Source: Ruminococcaceae bacterium UBA6353
GTDB lineage: Bacteria > Bacillota > Clostridia > Oscillospirales > Acutalibacteraceae
DNA: 64,000 bases
Assembly: GCA_002437905.1 (NCBI GenBank)
Contig: DJRT01000002.1
Span: 1 to 64,000, forward strand
Direction: 5' to 3'
Part shown: piece by piece, positions 61,276 to 64,000 of the stretch
Layout: the number at the start of each line of letters is the position of its first letter
How positions within the stretch are numbered: position 1 is the stretch's first letter
Translations under genes and position numbers: made by a program
Notes under the pieces: generated by a model
Told to the model about the DNA's origin: nothing
The model's input: the letters and a program-made list of their open reading frames with translations, nothing else
The model's database searches: none

Positions 61276-62136
61276 ATGGCAAAAACACAAAGCACAAAAC
61301 GCCGCCTGTACAATGGCAGCCTGAAGCTTTTGATGTGGACAGCCACTTTGCTGACAGCGGCACTTGTGCTTTTTCTCGTCTGTTATGTGCTGGCCAAAGG
61401 GCTGCCCCATATTTCCTGGAAGCTGCTTTCCGGCTCACCAAGCTATCTTTCAGAGGAGATTGGCATTCTGCCGGACATCCTGAACACCCTCTATATTGTT
61501 ATGGCAACACTGGTGATCGTCCTGCCGCTGGGGGTCTGTGCAGCGATCTATCTGACCGAATATGCCTCCAACAAGCGGCTGGTGGCACTTATTGAATATG
61601 CCGCAGAGACCCTGTCCGGTATCCCCTCCATCATTTACGGTCTGGTCGGTATGCTGTTCTTCTGCCAGTTTCTGAACATGAAGACCTCGCTGCTGGCCGG
61701 CGCCTATACATTGGTAATCATGAACCTCCCCACCGTTATGCGTACCACGCAGGAAAGTCTGAAAACTGTGCCGCAGAGCTACCGGGAGGGCGCCTTCGGC
61801 CTTGGCGCCGGGAAATGGCGGGTCATCCGGACGGTGGTCATGCCCAGCTGCCAGGACGGTGTGATCACCGGCTGTATCCTCTCCATCGGGCGCATCCTCG
61901 GTGAGTCCGCGGCACTGCTGTTCACAGCCGGCTTTGCGCATACGCTCAACGGCATATGGAAAGGCCTGAACAGCGCCGGCGCCACCCTGACCGTGGCACT
62001 GTATGTGTACGCCAAGGAGCAGGGCGAGTTTGAAGTGGCCTTTGCCATTGCGGCTATTCTAATGATCCTGACCCTGCTGATCAATCTGCTGACCGATTGG
62101 CTTGGGCGGTATTTCAAGAGGAGGAAGGAACTATGA
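61276..62136 (+). CDS. pstA: Phosphate ABC transporter permease PstA
   Basis: A 286-residue permease with an N-terminal helix (LKLLMWTATLLTAALVLFLV), the channel signature TLSGIPSIIYGLVGMLFFCQ and the EAA loop LKTVPQSYREGAFGLGAGKW. It forms the channel with PstC. Its start is one base after the pstC stop region and its stop overlaps the pstB ATG. Confidence 0.95.
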   Translation: MAKTQSTKRRLYNGSLKLLMWTATLLTAALVLFLVCYVLAKGLPHISWKLLSGSPSYLSEEIGILPDILNTLYIVMATLVIVLPLGVCAAIYLTEYASNKRLVALIEYAAETLSGIPSIIYGLVGMLFFCQFLNMKTSLLAGAYTLVIMNLPTVMRTTQESLKTVPQSYREGAFGLGAGKWRVIRTVVMPSCQDGVITGCILSIGRILGESAALLFTAGFAHTLNGIWKGLNSAGATLTVALYVYAKEQGEFEVAFAIAAILMILTLLINLLTDWLGRYFKRRKEL

Positions 62137-62888
62137 ACACCATCATTTCCGTAAAGGAGCTGTGTCTGTGGTACGGCACCCACCAGGCGCTCAAGGATAT
62201 CCAGATCCCGATCCCGGAAAAAAGCATTACCGCACTGATCGGGCCGTCCGGCTGCGGTAAATCGACCTTTCTGAAAACACTGAACCGGATGAATGACCTT
62301 GTGCCCGGCGTGCGGATCACCGGCGAGATCACCTATAAGGAACAAAATATATTTGACCCGACAGTGGATGTGAACGAGCTGCGCCGCGAAATCGGCATGG
62401 TATTTCAGAAGCCTAATCCCTTCCCTATGAGCATTTACGATAACATTGCCTACGGGCCACGCACCCACGGCATCAAGAACAAGGCCAAGCTGGATGGAAT
62501 TGTGGAACGCTCCCTGCAGGATGCTGCGATCTGGGACGAGGTAAAGGATCGCCTGAAAAAGAATGCCCTTGGGCTGTCCGGCGGACAGCAGCAACGGCTG
62601 TGTATCGCGCGGGCACTGGCAGTGGAACCCACGGTGCTGCTGATGGATGAGCCGACCAGTGCACTGGATCCCATATCCACCTCCAAGATTGAGGAGCTGG
62701 CAACCGAGCTGAAAAAGAAATACACCATTGTCATTGTGACCCACAATATGCAGCAGGCTGTGCGTATTTCGGATAATACCGCCTTCTTCCTGCTCGGTGA
62801 GCTGGTGGAATATGGTAACACAGAGAAGCTTTTCTCCGATCCGTCGGATAAACGGACAGAGGACTATATCACGGGGAGGTTTGGATGA
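62133..62888 (+). CDS. pstB: Phosphate ABC transporter ATP-binding protein
   Basis: A 251-residue ATPase. Walker A is IGPSGCGKSTFLKTLNRMND, with the Q-loop at MVFQKPNPFPMSIYDNI, signature LSGGQQQRLCIARALA, Walker B VLLMDEPTSALDP and switch His in VIVTHNMQQAVR. The start is the ATG at 62133, overlapping the pstA stop; the frame is open from 62097 but has no ribosome site there. Two PstB copies power the phosphate channel. Confidence 0.96.
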   Translation: MNTIISVKELCLWYGTHQALKDIQIPIPEKSITALIGPSGCGKSTFLKTLNRMNDLVPGVRITGEITYKEQNIFDPTVDVNELRREIGMVFQKPNPFPMSIYDNIAYGPRTHGIKNKAKLDGIVERSLQDAAIWDEVKDRLKKNALGLSGGQQQRLCIARALAVEPTVLLMDEPTSALDPISTSKIEELATELKKKYTIVIVTHNMQQAVRISDNTAFFLLGELVEYGNTEKLFSDPSDKRTEDYITGRFG

Positions 62889-63532
62889 TGAGAAGCCATT
62901 TTGACGAGCAATTGGCACAGCTGAACACCGAACTGATCGAGATGGGCGCACTTTGCGAGGAGGTCATCGCACTGGCGTCCCAGGCGTTGACAAAGGGCGA
63001 TATCCGTTTAGCCAAAAAGGTCGCTCCGCTGGATAGCGAGATCGACCAAAAAGAGCGCGAGATCGAATCGCTCTGCCTCAAGCTGCTGCTGCAGCAGCAG
63101 CCGGTGGCACGCGATCTGCGGCAGATCTCGGCGGCGCTGAAAATGATCACCGACATGGAGCGTATCGGCGACCAGGCAGAAGATATTGCTGAGATCGTCG
63201 AGTTTCTGAGCGGGCGCACAAGCGAAAATGACGGAATTTTGCAGGAAATGGCACGCGCAACCATAAAAATGGTGACAGAAAGTGTTGATGCTTTCGTAAA
63301 ACATGATATAATGGTAGCGGAAAAGGTCATTGCTGATGATGACACGGTAGATGACTACTTTGACCAGGTAAAGAAAGAGCTGATCGACCGCATAGCCAAA
63401 AATCCGGACGATGGCGAGGTGGCGATTGATCTGCTGATCATTGCAAAATACTTTGAGCGCATCGGTGACCATGCAGTGAACATTGCTGAGTGGGTGATCT
63501 TCTCTGTGACCGGTGTGCACAAGGAGGGGTAA
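62885..63532 (+). CDS. phoU: Phosphate signalling regulator PhoU
   Basis: A 215-residue helical-bundle protein with two PhoU repeats (LIEMGALCEEVIALASQAL with IDQKEREIESLCLKLLLQQQ, and the second containing ADDDTVDDYFDQVKKEL and YFERIGDHAVNIAEWVIF). It carries the metal-binding E/D-x3-D elements (MERIGDQAEDIAEIVEF). PhoU links PstB to the PhoR kinase and represses the Pho response when phosphate is plentiful. GGGGAGG precedes the tandem ATGs, and the first overlaps the pstB stop. Confidence 0.95.
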   Translation: MMRSHFDEQLAQLNTELIEMGALCEEVIALASQALTKGDIRLAKKVAPLDSEIDQKEREIESLCLKLLLQQQPVARDLRQISAALKMITDMERIGDQAEDIAEIVEFLSGRTSENDGILQEMARATIKMVTESVDAFVKHDIMVAEKVIADDDTVDDYFDQVKKELIDRIAKNPDDGEVAIDLLIIAKYFERIGDHAVNIAEWVIFSVTGVHKEG

Positions 63533-63539
63533 AAAACGC

Positions 63540-64000
63540 ATGATTTGGTGTGTTGAGGACGATTCCAGCATCCGGGATATTGAGGTATATGCCCTGCAAT
63601 CCACCGGCTTTGAGGCGCGCGGCTTCAGCGATGGCACTTCCTTTTGGGAGGCGCTGCACCACCTGCAGAACCCGCAGCAGGAAAAGCCGGAGCTGATCGT
63701 GCTGGATGTGATGCTGCCCGGCGTGGATGGCATAGAGCTGCTGCGCCGGCTAAAAGCCTCAGAGGACTATGCTGACATCCCGGTGGTGATGGCGACGGCC
63801 AAGGGAGCTGAATATGACAAGATCCAGGGGCTGGATCTTGGTGCGGACTATTATCTGACCAAGCCGTTCGGCGTGATGGAATTTGTCTCTTGCATCAAAG
63901 CCGTGCTGCGCCGCTGCAGGCCGGCCGAGCACACCCACCGCCTGCAGGCAGGTGGGCTGACGGTGGATCTGGACGCGCATACCGTGACGGCGGATGGACA
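63540..64000 (+). CDS. PhoB/PhoP-like response regulator (cut by window end)
   Basis: The first 153 codons of an OmpR/PhoB-family regulator. The receiver has IWCVEDDSSIRD, phospho-acceptor Asp in LIVLDVMLPGVDGIELLRRL, a Thr in VVMATAKGAEYDKI and Lys in YYLTKPFGVMEFVSCIKAVL. The C-terminal winged helix begins at LTVDLDAHTVTADG, where the window stops. It follows phoU by seven bases. With predicted Pho boxes upstream of pstS, a PhoB-PhoR pair controlling the operon is inferred; the kinase should lie beyond the window. Confidence 0.88.
   Translation, partial: MIWCVEDDSSIRDIEVYALQSTGFEARGFSDGTSFWEALHHLQNPQQEKPELIVLDVMLPGVDGIELLRRLKASEDYADIPVVMATAKGAEYDKIQGLDLGADYYLTKPFGVMEFVSCIKAVLRRCRPAEHTHRLQAGGLTVDLDAHTVTADG

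Noticed and set aside
1..64000. CRISPR arrays, tRNA and rRNA genes
   Set aside because: None were recognised on reading: no regular spacer repeats, no GTTCRANNC-type T-arms with acceptor pairing, no rRNA segments. This was not an exhaustive computational scan.

Overview
The window looks like a chromosome segment of a Gram-positive gut anaerobe of the Clostridia (Oscillospiraceae/Ruminococcaceae type). The evidence is a moderately GC-rich sequence, strong AGGAGG-type ribosome sites, frequent TTG/GTG starts, a T-box leader on pheST, IreB, CarD, ThyX, MltG, YesMN-type regulation and an Fpr-type flavodiiron protein. Genus is not resolved. No rRNA, tRNA or CRISPR was seen.

Layout. 1-2535: three AT-rich poorly characterised genes (a DUF1906-like protein, a Cys-containing unknown, a zinc-ribbon membrane protein), unlike the rest in composition. 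2541-5211: CarD-family regulator, SLOG/YpsA-like protein, a small unknown and a TVP38/DedA-like membrane protein. 5237-23360: a glycan-use locus. A YesN/YesM-type two-component pair is divergent from an operon for a 2,797-residue membrane-anchored multi-module glycosidase, a CUT1 sugar transporter (binding protein and two permeases, no ATPase), a GH36-like enzyme and a GH109-like oxidoreductase-fold protein. Two strong hairpins without U-tracts separate parts of this operon. 23374-26077: cca and pncB on the minus strand. 26196-31093: an AraC regulator, a GH78 alpha-L-rhamnosidase and a DUF3863-like protein, a second small glycan locus.

31113-33018: galU and a RING/zinc-ribbon membrane protein, divergent from murD. 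A 274-bp element bounded by near-perfect terminal inverted repeats and filled with hairpins lies between the murD promoter and murD. 34820-44228: two M42 aminopeptidases, a GNAT, an aluminium-resistance/methionine-gamma-lyase-like PLP enzyme, then nearly the whole shikimate pathway. That pathway includes a chorismate mutase-AroB fusion, AroC, an AroE-AroK fusion, AroQ and AroA, tightly overlapped and repeatedly started at TTGA junctions. 44267-45316: a tyrosine recombinase preceded by a 28-bp 11-6-11 palindrome resembling a dif-type site, convergent with a PBP.

45298-52935: minus-strand genes for a PBP, a U32 protein, MltG, 5-formyl-THF cyclo-ligase, a DJ-1 protein, a GNAT, Tmk and ThyX. 52969-54908: a Crp/Fnr regulator and a divergent flavodiiron protein share a palindromic operator placed as for class II activation. 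54917-58677: T-box leader, pheS and pheT. 58681-59376: ireB and a small unknown. 59374 to the end: predicted Pho boxes followed by pstSCAB-phoU and the start of a PhoB-like regulator cut by the window edge.

The best candidates for something undescribed are the structured TIR element in the murD leader, the dif-like palindrome beside the recombinase, the giant modular glycosidase, the chorismate mutase-AroB fusion, and the Crp/FprA operator circuit.
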